This document shows, in pieces, positions 7,939 through 16,077 of a stretch of DNA of 37,890 bases. Position 1 is the stretch's first letter. Every line of letters begins with the position of its first letter. Where the stretch lies: contig PNOC01000035.1 of the NCBI GenBank assembly GCA_013824615.1, forward strand, positions 1 through 37,890, read 5' to 3'. Origin of the DNA: Thermodesulfovibrio sp. Its GTDB lineage: Bacteria; Nitrospirota; Thermodesulfovibrionia; Thermodesulfovibrionales; UBA6898. The notes beneath the pieces were generated by a model that saw only the letters and a list, made by a program, of their open reading frames with translations, did no database searches and had not been told where the DNA came from. The position numbers and the translations under genes were made by a program.

Positions 7939-8355
7939 ATGAACGTTGAACTGATAGATTATTCTGAGTACTACTTTGCGGAGCTGGCCGGCGAGTTGGT
8001 CCCGGCGAACCGGGGCGGTAAATTTGTCCAGATCCGGGACAGGGGCAGCGACAGGGAGTATGTTGTGCTTTCTCCCGCCAAACTCTCTCTGTACCATGCA
8101 AATATCGTCGAGAGATTCTGCGGATTACGTGAGCTCGACGGCCATTGGAATTCTGGAAAAACTGCCTATGAGATTGTCGACCCATCCTGGCATATTGTGG
8201 GCGGGGGGCGTTGGGTGATTGATTCAGAAAAGAAGACTCTGGAACTCGGCAGCAGTTCGCAGGCCTATGGCCGGTTCGACCTGGTGGGCCTGGAGGAGAG
8301 GCTGCGGACGCTGGATACGCTGCAGGGATATATGGTCAGGGTAGAGAGGAGTTGA
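7939..8355 (+). CDS. Janus/Ocnus (PHPT1-like) family protein
   Basis: The 138-residue product resembles the 14-kDa phosphohistidine phosphatase fold. It has a GKFVQIRDRG strand like KYVLIRV of human PHPT1, and LYHANIVERF matching the EYHADI block that carries the catalytic His53 of PHPT1. It also has VGGGRWVIDSEKKTLELG with a following SQAYGRFD, matching the GGGRI...KKI..YG.S.AYG region. The family link is from motif memory, and a bacterial member need not be a phosphatase. The ATG at 7939 is preferred to the GTG at 7885 because the latter falls in a hairpin. The stop lies two bases before the end of the convergent pirin gene. Confidence 0.7.
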   Translation: MNVELIDYSEYYFAELAGELVPANRGGKFVQIRDRGSDREYVVLSPAKLSLYHANIVERFCGLRELDGHWNSGKTAYEIVDPSWHIVGGGRWVIDSEKKTLELGSSSQAYGRFDLVGLEERLRTLDTLQGYMVRVERS

Positions 8356-8357
8356 TA

Positions 8358-9266
8358 CTACCCATGTTTTGTGAATGTGCCGTTGCGGTATTCCTCAAAA
8401 GCGGTCTGGAGTTCCTCCTGGGTATTCATGACTATAGGCCCGTACCACGCGACCGGTTCGCCGATTGGCCTGCCTGAAATGAGGAGGAACCTCAGAGGCT
8501 CTTTTTCCGTCACAGCAGTCAGTTGATCGCCGTCTTCAAAAAGAACAAGATTTCCGCTGCTGACAAAGGGATCCCGCTGCATATCGAAATAGTTTTCTCC
8601 TGCAACCTCGTAGGTGAAGGGATTCTTCTCTTTACAGAAGTACCCGCGACCACTGATGACATAGGCAAAGACCGTATGGCCCGGGTGAGTTGGGTGCGTA
8701 AACTCGCTATGTGGGGCGGCCGAAATATCAAGGTATTCCGGTTCGATTATTATGTCCCTGACCGGTCCTTCGATATTGCCAACTTTTCCGCAGATGACCT
8801 TGATTCTTGTCCCATTGTCGAGCGTCACCTCCGGGATCTGTGAACTCTTTACATCTCTGTACCGGGGATGCATCATCTTCTGTGAGGAGGGCAGGTTGGC
8901 CCAAAGCTGGAACCCTCCCATGATACCGCTCTTGTCACCCTTCGGCATCTCCTGATGGATGATGCCGCTTCCGGCTGTCATCCATTGAACATCACCGGAG
9001 GTTATGACTCCTTTGTTTCCCATGCTGTCGCCGTGCTCGACGCTTCCGTCGATGACGTACGTTATGGTCTCGATGCCCCGGTGAGGATGCCAGGGGAAGC
9101 CCTTGATATAGTTGGCGGGGTTATCGGCGCGGAAATCATCGAGCATTAAAAACGGATCAAACTGCGGCACCTCGCTGAAACCGAATGCCCTTCTGAGATG
9201 CACGCCTGCACCTTCAATAGTCGGCCTGCTTTTGAGGACTTTTCTGATTTTTCTGATTTTTAACAT
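8358..9266 (-). CDS. Pirin family protein
   Basis: A bicupin of 302 residues. The metal-binding residues of the N-terminal cupin are in HPHRGIETITYV (two His) and GSGIIHQEM (His and Glu), and the ring of motifs GDVQWMTAG and GGFQLWANLP is characteristic of pirins. Some bacterial pirins have quercetin 2,3-dioxygenase activity and others bind partner proteins; which applies here cannot be told. No signal peptide is present, so it should be cytoplasmic. The gene stands alone between the convergent Janus/Ocnus-like gene and the mla operon, with about 150 bases between its start and the mlaA stop. Confidence 0.93.
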   Translation of the reverse strand: MLKIRKIRKVLKSRPTIEGAGVHLRRAFGFSEVPQFDPFLMLDDFRADNPANYIKGFPWHPHRGIETITYVIDGSVEHGDSMGNKGVITSGDVQWMTAGSGIIHQEMPKGDKSGIMGGFQLWANLPSSQKMMHPRYRDVKSSQIPEVTLDNGTRIKVICGKVGNIEGPVRDIIIEPEYLDISAAPHSEFTHPTHPGHTVFAYVISGRGYFCKEKNPFTYEVAGENYFDMQRDPFVSSGNLVLFEDGDQLTAVTEKEPLRFLLISGRPIGEPVAWYGPIVMNTQEELQTAFEEYRNGTFTKHG

Positions 9267-9418
9267 AGTAAGTCCTGCCTTTCTTTTTCGGAACGGAGAT
9301 GTTTTAAATGGTGATTATTCCATCTCCCTGTCGCAGGGAAGCCGCAGCCTTTTGTCGGGCTTCCTGGCATTACTCCTGCTGTATTTTTTCAGTTTTTCTA
9401 TGCCGTAACACTTTGAAG

Positions 9419-10294
9419 TCAATCTTGCAGCGATTCCTGCACCTTCTTTTTCCGGTGCTGGACAAAGGCGTCACGCATGGCGGTATAGGGATCAATGGCT
9501 GCTTCCTTAAAGGACTCGTAATCTCCCATTCTGAAGGAGGCATCATTGACCCTCTCATGTACCGAAATCCCCACTGAGGCGGTGGTGGAGAGGTCTTCGT
9601 GATGCACATAGGTCAGGGGATGCAGGAAGTGGTCTCCTGCGCGGCCCACGGTATCACGCAGGGACGAAGGCCCGAGTACCGGCCATACCAGGTAAAAACC
9701 GTGGTCGAAACCATAGCGGCCGAGGGTCTGGCCGAAATCAGCCTCCTGCTTCTTTATGCCGAAGGCATCTCTTGCTGCATCGCCCATGCCGCCGACACCG
9801 ACAAAGGAATTGATGACGAACCTCAGGAGCTCATTCCCTGCTCCTTTAAGCCGCAGTTGCAGCAGGTTATTGATTGCCCGGCCCGGGGCCTTGAGGTTGT
9901 CGTATATATTGCTGAAGACAACCCTGAAATCCTCAGGGATATGCGCATAGGCCTGGGTGACCGGCTTAAGTATCCAGAAGTAAAGCCGGTCATTCACCTC
10001 GAACATGATCCTGTTCGTCGGGGCAAAGGGGTCGGCAATCCGTGGCCCTTCTTCGCCAGTCATTTCATTGTCGTCAATGGGTTCATCGACCGGAGCTTTC
10101 ACTTCGTTTTTTGTGGCTGCGCCTCCGGATGTTCCGTCCTGCTCATGAAGATTCCCCGGAACTTGGCTCCCGGGCGATTGCACAGCAGCCTCCGGGACTG
10201 GGACTGACTCCTCTGTCGAAGACGCGGCAGGGCAGATTGTGACCAGGCTGAGCAGGAGCAGTGGGAAGACGATCATGATCGTTAGAGTTTTCAT
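9419..10294 (-). CDS. mlaA: MlaA/VacJ-like outer-membrane lipid-asymmetry protein
   Basis: MlaA sits in the outer membrane and removes phospholipids from the outer leaflet, passing them to MlaC. The ATG at 10294 is preferred: AAGGAA lies eight bases upstream and it gives a signal peptide (KTLTIMIVFPLLLLSLVTI). The longer frame from 10342 would overlap mlaC. A low-complexity acidic and Pro-rich linker of about 70 residues follows. Then comes the MlaA domain, starting DPFAPTNRIMFEVNDRLY and including INNLLQLRLKGAGNELLRF, FGQTLGRYGFDHGFYLVWP and GPSSLRDTVGR. A good lipobox is not obvious (the Cys follows Thr-Ile), so lipid anchoring is doubtful. It is the last gene of the minus-strand mla operon. 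Confidence 0.93.
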   Translation of the reverse strand: MKTLTIMIVFPLLLLSLVTICPAASSTEESVPVPEAAVQSPGSQVPGNLHEQDGTSGGAATKNEVKAPVDEPIDDNEMTGEEGPRIADPFAPTNRIMFEVNDRLYFWILKPVTQAYAHIPEDFRVVFSNIYDNLKAPGRAINNLLQLRLKGAGNELLRFVINSFVGVGGMGDAARDAFGIKKQEADFGQTLGRYGFDHGFYLVWPVLGPSSLRDTVGRAGDHFLHPLTYVHHEDLSTTASVGISVHERVNDASFRMGDYESFKEAAIDPYTAMRDAFVQHRKKKVQESLQD

Positions 10295-10310
10295 GGTATC
10301 ATTTCCTTTA

Positions 10311-10943
10311 TTATTTTTTTGAGCCTTGCTCAGATTTGCCAACCTTTTTCCTCAGGGTTTCAAGCAGAGATTCCGGTGGTTTGTTCGAGAGGATCTCCCT
10401 GAACTGGGTGCGGTAGTTATTGGTCAGGCTTACACCCTCGACTACGACGTCATAGACCCTCCAGACGCCATCCTTCAGTATGACCCGGTAGATAATCGGG
10501 ACCTCTGCAGTCTTTCTCATCACCGTGCTATGGACCTCGACTGTTTTTTCGGTAAGGCTGACCTCCTTGTTGAAGACGATCTTTTCATCAGTATATGAAA
10601 GGATCTTATCGGCGTATGTGTCTCCGAGGAGGGTTTTAAAGAGCTCGACAAACTCCTGCTGCTGCCCGGGATTCAGATTCTTCCAATTCTGGGCAAGGGT
10701 CCTCTTTGAGAGTTCCGTGAAGTCGAACATCTTTTCGGAGATTGCGCGGAGCTTGTCTTTCCTGAGTTGTTTTGCAGATTCCGGCTTGAGAGAGGGGTCC
10801 CGCAATACCTCCAGCACCTTGTCTGAATGGCCCCTTACCGTATCAATCGGCAGACCTGCAAAGGCAGTGACCGGAAAGGTTAGGCCGAGCATCAACAGCG
10901 CCCCGACTATATATGTGCGCAGCATTATTTTCAGAATTCTCAT
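10311..10943 (-). CDS. mlaC: MlaC-like periplasmic phospholipid carrier
   Basis: A 210-residue Ttg2D/MlaC family protein that ferries phospholipid across the periplasm between MlaA and the MlaFEDB complex. An N-terminal signal peptide ends near VTAFAG. The mature domain shows LSKRTLAQNWKNLNPGQQQEF and FVELFKTLLGDTYADKI, followed by VYDVVVEGVSLTNNYRTQF, all standard for the family. AGGAGG lies four bases before the ATG. The start overlaps the mlaD stop by four bases (ATGA). A charged tail rich in Lys and Ser ends the protein. Confidence 0.95.
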   Translation of the reverse strand: MRILKIMLRTYIVGALLMLGLTFPVTAFAGLPIDTVRGHSDKVLEVLRDPSLKPESAKQLRKDKLRAISEKMFDFTELSKRTLAQNWKNLNPGQQQEFVELFKTLLGDTYADKILSYTDEKIVFNKEVSLTEKTVEVHSTVMRKTAEVPIIYRVILKDGVWRVYDVVVEGVSLTNNYRTQFREILSNKPPESLLETLRKKVGKSEQGSKK

Positions 10944-11413
10944 TTTTCCTCCTTTTTGCCGGTTTTGCCGACATCTCCGAATACGTATTTGCTGATCAGA
11001 TCCTCGATATCTACCGGCGAGGTGGTCTCGGTAATGGTTCCACCTGATTTCAATATCTCACCGGCCCCTCCGGGCTCGATCTTGATATACTTGTCCCCGA
11101 TGAGACCGGCTGTCTTGATTGATGCGTTGGCGTCGTCATATACCCGTATGTTTTTCTTAATCTTCAGCTGGACCATTATGATCTGCTTTTCCTGGTCTAT
11201 GCTCATCTGTTCCACCCGTCCGACCTCTATGCCGTTAATCTCGGCCGGGTTGCCTACCCGCAGTCCCGAGACCGAACCAAAACGGGCATACAGAGAGTAG
11301 TAATCGTCCCCGAGCAGTGAGACCTTTCCGAGTTTCACGGTCATGTAGGCGACACAGAGGAGGCCGATGACCACAAAGATGCCGACACCCGTTTCGAGCG
11401 AATATTTTTTCAT
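10940..11413 (-). CDS. mlaD: MlaD-like MCE-domain protein
   Basis: An inner-membrane MCE protein whose hexameric ring binds phospholipid above the MlaE permease. One N-terminal helix (TGVGIFVVIGLLCVAYMTVKL) is followed by a single MCE domain with VSGLRVGNPAEINGIEVGRV and TAGLIGDKYIKIEPGG. The ATG at 11413 is preferred to one 24 bases upstream because AAGGAGGG precedes it and it overlaps the mlaF stop (TAATG). Length about 157 residues, as in classic MlaD. The C-terminus is short and Lys-rich, in contrast with the long repeat-bearing MlaD encoded at 17701. Confidence 0.95.
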   Translation of the reverse strand: MKKYSLETGVGIFVVIGLLCVAYMTVKLGKVSLLGDDYYSLYARFGSVSGLRVGNPAEINGIEVGRVEQMSIDQEKQIIMVQLKIKKNIRVYDDANASIKTAGLIGDKYIKIEPGGAGEILKSGGTITETTSPVDIEDLISKYVFGDVGKTGKKEEK

Positions 11414-12666
11414 TAAGCTGCACCCTCCTTGCCACACTGAAATTTTACCAGTATTTTCTGCTGTGCTTCAGCCTTCAGCACGATCTCTTCAATGTCCTCG
11501 GCCGAACTGGCCTCGACGACCGCTGCAGTGACAGCCAGCTCAAAGCATTCGTCAGCTCCTATTTTGGCCCGCGCCACAGACTGAATTTCCGGCAGGGCCT
11601 TCTCCAGTTCCTTGGCTATGTCCTGCACCAACTGCCCGGCCTCTTCAGGGCTCAGGCGGGGCAGGATCGTGAGAATCTTGTCCCTGCTATGGCGTGCCGA
11701 AAAGCCGCCAATCGGGCCGAAATAGTTATTGATATGCTCTCCGAGGATCTTGAGGACCTCTATGGCAGCCTGCGGCCAGAGCAGGTCGGCCAGAAGGTCA
11801 AACTCGACACTGAAGAGTACGGCGGTGATCGTGGTGTCAGGCTGTCCGCCTCCCATAGAGAGAGCATAGCGCGATCTGAACATCTCTTTTGAGAGCAGAC
11901 CGGTGAGTTCGTCTCTGAGTCCCTCGATGCTCCTGAGAAATTCATCCATCATGGGATGCTTCACCTTTGTCAGTTCCTCGTAGGTCCCGTGAAAGCCGAT
12001 CTTCCCCTCCCAGAGGAGGAGTATACGGTCGGAGATGAAGAAGACGTCGGGGATGTCGTGACTGATGAGAACAGCGGTAAACCCGAACTGCTTCCGGTAA
12101 TGGGCGATCATGCTCAGAATGATGTTTTTTCTGATAGGATCCTGTCCCGTTGTCGGCTCGTCAAAGAGTACAATGGCCGGGTCGGTCACGAGAGCCCGGG
12201 CAAGGGCCACGCGCTTCTGCATTCCGCCTGAAAGCTCTGCCGGGTATTTCCGAACAACGTCCGTGAGTTCCATCTGTGCGAGCCTGGACATAACCTTCCG
12301 CACGATTTCCTTTTTCCTGAGATTCGTCTTCTGTCTGAGCGGAAGGGCTATGTTTTCGAAGACCGACATAGAGTCGAACAGGGCATTGTTCTGGAACATA
12401 TAGCTGATCTTGCTCCGGTACTCGTCCCATTCGCCCTTCTTCATGCTCTCAACAGGTTTACCCCTGAAGAGTATGCTGCCCTCATCAGGGGAGAGGAGCC
12501 CGATAATATGCTTCAGGAGAACACTTTTGCCGCTGCCGCTCTTGCCGATGATCGTTGTAACCTGTTTTTCGTAGATCATGAGGTTCGCCTTGTCGAGAAC
12601 CGTTTTCTCGTCAAAGCGCTTGGTGACATCCCTGAATTCTATTAAAGGTGTTTCCATCGTCTCCAT
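11413..12666 (-). CDS. mlaF: MlaF-like ABC ATPase with C-terminal degenerate GGDEF-like domain
   Basis: Residues 1-245 are a complete ABC ATPase: Walker A GKSGSGKS (41-48), Q-loop MFQNNALF, signature LSGGM (145-149), Walker B IVLFDE (165-170) and H-loop His203. MlaF powers phospholipid transport through MlaE. Normal MlaF ends near residue 270, but this protein continues to 417. The extra part begins RDELTGLLSKEMF (251-263), which mirrors the DxLTGLxNRRxF start of GGDEF domains. It continues with VLFSVEFDLLADL, AIEVLKILGEHI, and ARHSRDKILTILPRLSPEEA (324-343), where HSRDK stands where GGDEF would be. The active-site residues are therefore lost, so no cyclic-di-GMP synthesis is expected. The domain could sense a nucleotide or hold subunits together. 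mlaE and mlaD overlap it at each end. Confidence 0.93.
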   Translation of the reverse strand: METMETPLIEFRDVTKRFDEKTVLDKANLMIYEKQVTTIIGKSGSGKSVLLKHIIGLLSPDEGSILFRGKPVESMKKGEWDEYRSKISYMFQNNALFDSMSVFENIALPLRQKTNLRKKEIVRKVMSRLAQMELTDVVRKYPAELSGGMQKRVALARALVTDPAIVLFDEPTTGQDPIRKNIILSMIAHYRKQFGFTAVLISHDIPDVFFISDRILLLWEGKIGFHGTYEELTKVKHPMMDEFLRSIEGLRDELTGLLSKEMFRSRYALSMGGGQPDTTITAVLFSVEFDLLADLLWPQAAIEVLKILGEHINNYFGPIGGFSARHSRDKILTILPRLSPEEAGQLVQDIAKELEKALPEIQSVARAKIGADECFELAVTAAVVEASSAEDIEEIVLKAEAQQKILVKFQCGKEGAA

Positions 12667-13463
12667 TACATCAGGAATGAGGTCACAACATAGTCAGAGA
12701 CCAGGATCGTGACACAGGAGTAAACCACTGCCGTGGTGGTCGAGATACTGACACTCTTTGCCCCGTAGCTGTCAGTACGCAGGTGGGTGAAATAGCCCTG
12801 GAAGCAGCAGATCGTCGCCACGAGCACCGCAAAAACGAGCGATTTGATGAAGCCGCCTCTGATGTCGACGATATCCACATACTCGCGGATGCGGTAGAAG
12901 TAAGCGCCTTTATCCACGCCCAGGAGGACAACGCCGGTGAGATACCCGCCCAGGATTCCCATCAGGTCAAAAAAGGCTGTCAGCAGGGGGAAGCTGATGA
13001 TTGCTGCTGCCATCCGGGGACTGATGAGATACCGAAGGGGGTCGATCCGCATGGTATACAGGGCATCGATCTGCTCGGATATACGGAGTATACCTATCTC
13101 TGCCGTCATGGCAGATCCGGCCCTGGCAGTAATCATGATCGCGGTCAGGACAGGCCCCAGTTCCCTGATGAGGGTCAGTGCGACAACAGAGCCGAGCACA
13201 CCCTGTGATCCGAATTTTACCAGGGTGTAATAGAGCTGCAACCCCAGGACCATGCCGGTGAAGAGGCCGACGAATAAGACGATCGTCGATGACTTTGCGC
13301 CGATATAAAAGACCTGCTGGATGATCTCCCTGAGCTGTTTGGCACGAAAGATCTTCAGAAAAGAGAGAGAGAAGAAGATGGCTCCGGCGCCGAGGCTGTT
13401 TATAATGTTCATCACCCTTTTACCGATAAAATGGAAAAAGGCAAGGGGTGAACTGTTTTTCAT
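12666..13463 (-). CDS. mlaE: MlaE-like permease
   Basis: Membrane permease of the Mla phospholipid transporter, with five or six helices and the family hallmarks LTLIRELGPVLTAIMITARAG, EIGILRISEQIDAL, and the C-terminal TTTAVVYSCVTILVSDYVVT. The frame extends upstream to 13568, but the first 35 residues of that longer version are unlike the family. The ATG at 13463, or one at 13475, is more likely, though neither has a strong ribosome-binding site. The stop codon overlaps the mlaF start by one base (TAATG). It heads the minus-strand mla operon and is divergent from the FecR-type gene, with about 150 bases between them. Confidence 0.93.
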   Translation of the reverse strand: MKNSSPLAFFHFIGKRVMNIINSLGAGAIFFSLSFLKIFRAKQLREIIQQVFYIGAKSSTIVLFVGLFTGMVLGLQLYYTLVKFGSQGVLGSVVALTLIRELGPVLTAIMITARAGSAMTAEIGILRISEQIDALYTMRIDPLRYLISPRMAAAIISFPLLTAFFDLMGILGGYLTGVVLLGVDKGAYFYRIREYVDIVDIRGGFIKSLVFAVLVATICCFQGYFTHLRTDSYGAKSVSISTTTAVVYSCVTILVSDYVVTSFLM

Positions 13464-13589
13464 GGTGGATTCCATAGTATTGCTATTGTATCCCTTTTTT
13501 CCCTTTTCGACAAATGGTGTTGAAGGACGGGCGAAACAAACGAGCGGCGTGGCCGAAGATTCCTTCAATATCTCTTCACAAAAAGCTGT

Positions 13590-13595
13590 TATAAT
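13590..13595 (+). promoter_or_regulatory. Consensus -10 box before the FecR-type gene
   Basis: TATAAT lies 25 bases before the ATG at 13621. No matching -35 at 16-18 bases upstream was found. A strong GAGGAGGA ribosome-binding site follows at about 13609-13616. Confidence 0.4.
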
Positions 13596-13620
13596 AGGCC
13601 AATAATTTGAGGAGGATCAA

Positions 13621-16056
13621 ATGAAAATCGTTAAAGCACTATTAGTCGTGATGAGTCTGGCTCTGCTGCTTCCGGTATCCGTCTTCGCTGCGGACTCCAT
13701 GTATATGCGGATAAGTTATGTTGCAGGAGACGTTCAGGTGCAGACCCCTGACGCGGACGAGTGGGGTTTTGCCTCGGTAAACGCCCCTCTGGGGGAGGGA
13801 GATCAGGTCTGGGTCCCTCAGGGAGGGCGGGCGGAACTCCAGCTGAGTTCAGGGTCTTTTATCAGGCTGGACCAGAATTCGGCGCTCCAGATACTCTCCC
13901 TGGAAGACGGCTCAACACAGTTCCATCTTTCTCAGGGATCGGCCTATGTTGTCTTTGATATAGCCAAAAAGGGCGGTGTTATTCAGGTAGATACCCCTGA
14001 TGCCTCTACCCGCGCCTACAAACGGGCGATATTCAGGATAGATGTGTCAGCCCAGTATACGGACGTGGCTGTCTACCGCGGGTCGGTTGAGACCGAGAAC
14101 GGGGTAGGTTCAATCAAAATAAGAAAGAATCAGATGCTCACGCTGGCACAGGACAGTGACGGCGAGGTTGCGCCGATGGGACCTGCTGATGAATGGGAGC
14201 AGTGGAATAAGAACAGAAACGACAGAATGTCTGAAATCGCCGACGGAGGCAGCCGTTATCTTCCTGAGGAACTCCGTTCATATGCCGCCGATCTCGACAG
14301 CAGCGGGAAATGGGTCAGGGTTCCTGAGTATGGCTATGTCTGGACCCCTGCAATAGCTGTCGGCATAGACTGGGCCCCCTACCGGGATGGCAGGTGGGTA
14401 TGGAGACATGGCGAATATATATGGGTTGGGCATGAAGCCTGGGGCTGGGCACCCTACCATTACGGCAGATGGGCGCATGTCCCCCGGGTGGGATGGTGTT
14501 GGGTGCCTCCGTCAAAGGGCCAGGTCTACTGGGGCCCCGGATATGTCGGCTGGGTCAGGACGGAGGAATATGTAGCATGGGTCCCCCTGGCACCCCGGGA
14601 GATCTATTACGGTCGCGGTAATTACGGACGGCATAGTGTCAATATCACAAAGGTGAATGTCAATCAGGTCAATATCACCAACGTCTATAAGAACATACAT
14701 ATTAACAACGGGGTGACTGTGGTCAACCGCAATACCTTTAATTCGGCCACACCTGCTTTTGTCAATATCAATAAGAATGACCTTCAGCGAAAGATATTTG
14801 TGAAAAGTAATTTTGTTGCCGGAACACATGATATTAAGCCGGGCAAGGCAAGCTTTTTTGACATGGTTAAGCCGGGAGCCAGGGTCCATCAGCCGCCTCA
14901 GGCCGTAAGAAATGTGATGGTCAGAGATTTGAAACAGGCTCGGCCATTCACGAAAGATGCAGCCAGATCTGTCATGAACCCCGGAGTTAAGCCGGCGCTG
15001 CTGCCGGTCAATACCATTACAAAGCCCAGGGAACCGGGCAAAGAGAGGCCGATCATGCAGCCGATCGGGGTCACCCCAAAAGGGCCGGTCGCAATACCTG
15101 AAAGGGTTCGGACACCACGGACAATTGAGCTGGGAGCAAAAGAGCAGAAGAGGCCAATAGAGCAGCCGAAGGGGCAGCCTGTAGAAAAAGACAAAGGCAG
15201 AATCATGACCCCGATCGGCACTCCGGGCAGTAGTCCTGTAATTAAAGACGACAGACCGGGCGTAATCCCCGATCGGAGAATAACAGGCCCTCAGGGGACG
15301 ATGCCAACCCGCGCACCTGAACAAAAAACCATTGAACAAAGAGCAATTGAACAAAAGAAAATTGAACAAAGAATTAAGGAGCAGAAGACAATTGAGCAGC
15401 CGAAGGGGCAGCCTGCAGAAAAAGACAAAGGCAGAATTATGACCCCGATCGGCACTCCGGGCGGCAGCCCTGCGGTAAAGGACGACAAACCGGCAGCAAA
15501 ACCCGATCGGAGAATAACAGGCCCTCAGGGGACGATGCCAACCCGTGCCCCGGAACAAAAAACCATTGAACAAAGAGCAATTGAACAAAAGAAAATTGAA
15601 CAGGGAATTAAAGAGCAGAAGACAATAGAACAGCCGAAGGGGCAGCCTGTAGAAAAGGACAAGGGCAGAATTATGACCCCGATCGGCACTCCGGGCGGCA
15701 GCCCTGCAGTAAAGGACGTCAGGCCGGCAGTGAAACCTGACCGGAGGACAACCGGTACTGAGGGAACACCGTCACCACGCACAATTGAGCAGCCCAAAAG
15801 TCAGCCGCTAAGTCAGCCTCAGGGTCAGGCAGCGGAAAAAGACAAAGGCAGAAGCGTTACACCGATCGGCAGTCCTGCAATAAAGGACGACAAGCCGGTA
15901 GTGAAACCTCCGGTCAAGCCGGTTGATAAAGTAAAGCCGGTCGTTGTTCCTCCGGACTCTAAGCCAAAGGATGCCAAGACTGAGGAAAAAAAGAAGAAGG
16001 ATGATGACACTGAAGGGGTGATGGCACCGATCGGTGTCCAGAGGAAGGCGCGGTAA
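13621..16056 (+). CDS. Exported FecR-domain / DUF6600-like envelope protein with long repeat tail
   Basis: 811 residues. A signal peptide (VKALLVVMSLALLLPVSVFA) leads into a FecR-like domain (about 30-170; YVAGDVQVQ, GGRAELQLSSGSFIRLD, KKGGVIQVDTPDA). Then comes a Trp/Tyr/Pro-rich region (about 225-330) with units such as YGYVWTP, WAPYRDGRWVW and WGWAPYHYGRW, typical of proteins annotated FecR plus DUF6600. Next is an Asn/Val-rich stretch that may form a beta structure. From about residue 450 to the end it is a low-complexity Gln/Lys/Pro tail with long near-identical repeats. No outer-membrane anchor or sortase motif is seen. It lies between two oppositely oriented MCE transport operons, and its tail runs toward the second one. 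A periplasmic or surface-linked structural role is inferred; function is unknown. Confidence 0.85.
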   Translation: MKIVKALLVVMSLALLLPVSVFAADSMYMRISYVAGDVQVQTPDADEWGFASVNAPLGEGDQVWVPQGGRAELQLSSGSFIRLDQNSALQILSLEDGSTQFHLSQGSAYVVFDIAKKGGVIQVDTPDASTRAYKRAIFRIDVSAQYTDVAVYRGSVETENGVGSIKIRKNQMLTLAQDSDGEVAPMGPADEWEQWNKNRNDRMSEIADGGSRYLPEELRSYAADLDSSGKWVRVPEYGYVWTPAIAVGIDWAPYRDGRWVWRHGEYIWVGHEAWGWAPYHYGRWAHVPRVGWCWVPPSKGQVYWGPGYVGWVRTEEYVAWVPLAPREIYYGRGNYGRHSVNITKVNVNQVNITNVYKNIHINNGVTVVNRNTFNSATPAFVNINKNDLQRKIFVKSNFVAGTHDIKPGKASFFDMVKPGARVHQPPQAVRNVMVRDLKQARPFTKDAARSVMNPGVKPALLPVNTITKPREPGKERPIMQPIGVTPKGPVAIPERVRTPRTIELGAKEQKRPIEQPKGQPVEKDKGRIMTPIGTPGSSPVIKDDRPGVIPDRRITGPQGTMPTRAPEQKTIEQRAIEQKKIEQRIKEQKTIEQPKGQPAEKDKGRIMTPIGTPGGSPAVKDDKPAAKPDRRITGPQGTMPTRAPEQKTIEQRAIEQKKIEQGIKEQKTIEQPKGQPVEKDKGRIMTPIGTPGGSPAVKDVRPAVKPDRRTTGTEGTPSPRTIEQPKSQPLSQPQGQAAEKDKGRSVTPIGSPAIKDDKPVVKPPVKPVDKVKPVVVPPDSKPKDAKTEEKKKKDDDTEGVMAPIGVQRKAR
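15163..15720 (+). repeat. 234-bp coding tandem repeats in the FecR-type gene
   Basis: The block starting CAGCCGAAGGGGCAGCCTG recurs at 15163, 15397 and 15631, giving an exact period of 234 bases (78 residues). There are two full copies and a partial third. Copies are near identical at the DNA level, which indicates recent duplication or ongoing conversion. The encoded unit contains KGQP, EKDKGRIMTPIGTPG, DRRITGPQGTMPTRAPEQ and a run of IEQ triplets. Confidence 0.85.
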
Positions 16057-16077
16057 CAAAAGGTAAAGGCAGAAACA

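Noticed and set aside
9340-9370. Hairpin GGAAGCC / GGCTTCC after mlaA as terminator
   Set aside because: The stem is only seven clean pairs with a long loop, and no U-tract follows on the minus strand.
14512-15588. 358-residue open frame on the minus strand
   Set aside because: It lies wholly antisense to the FecR-type gene, follows its repeats, and has Cys/Phe/Leu-rich low-complexity sequence typical of antisense frames of GC-rich repeats.
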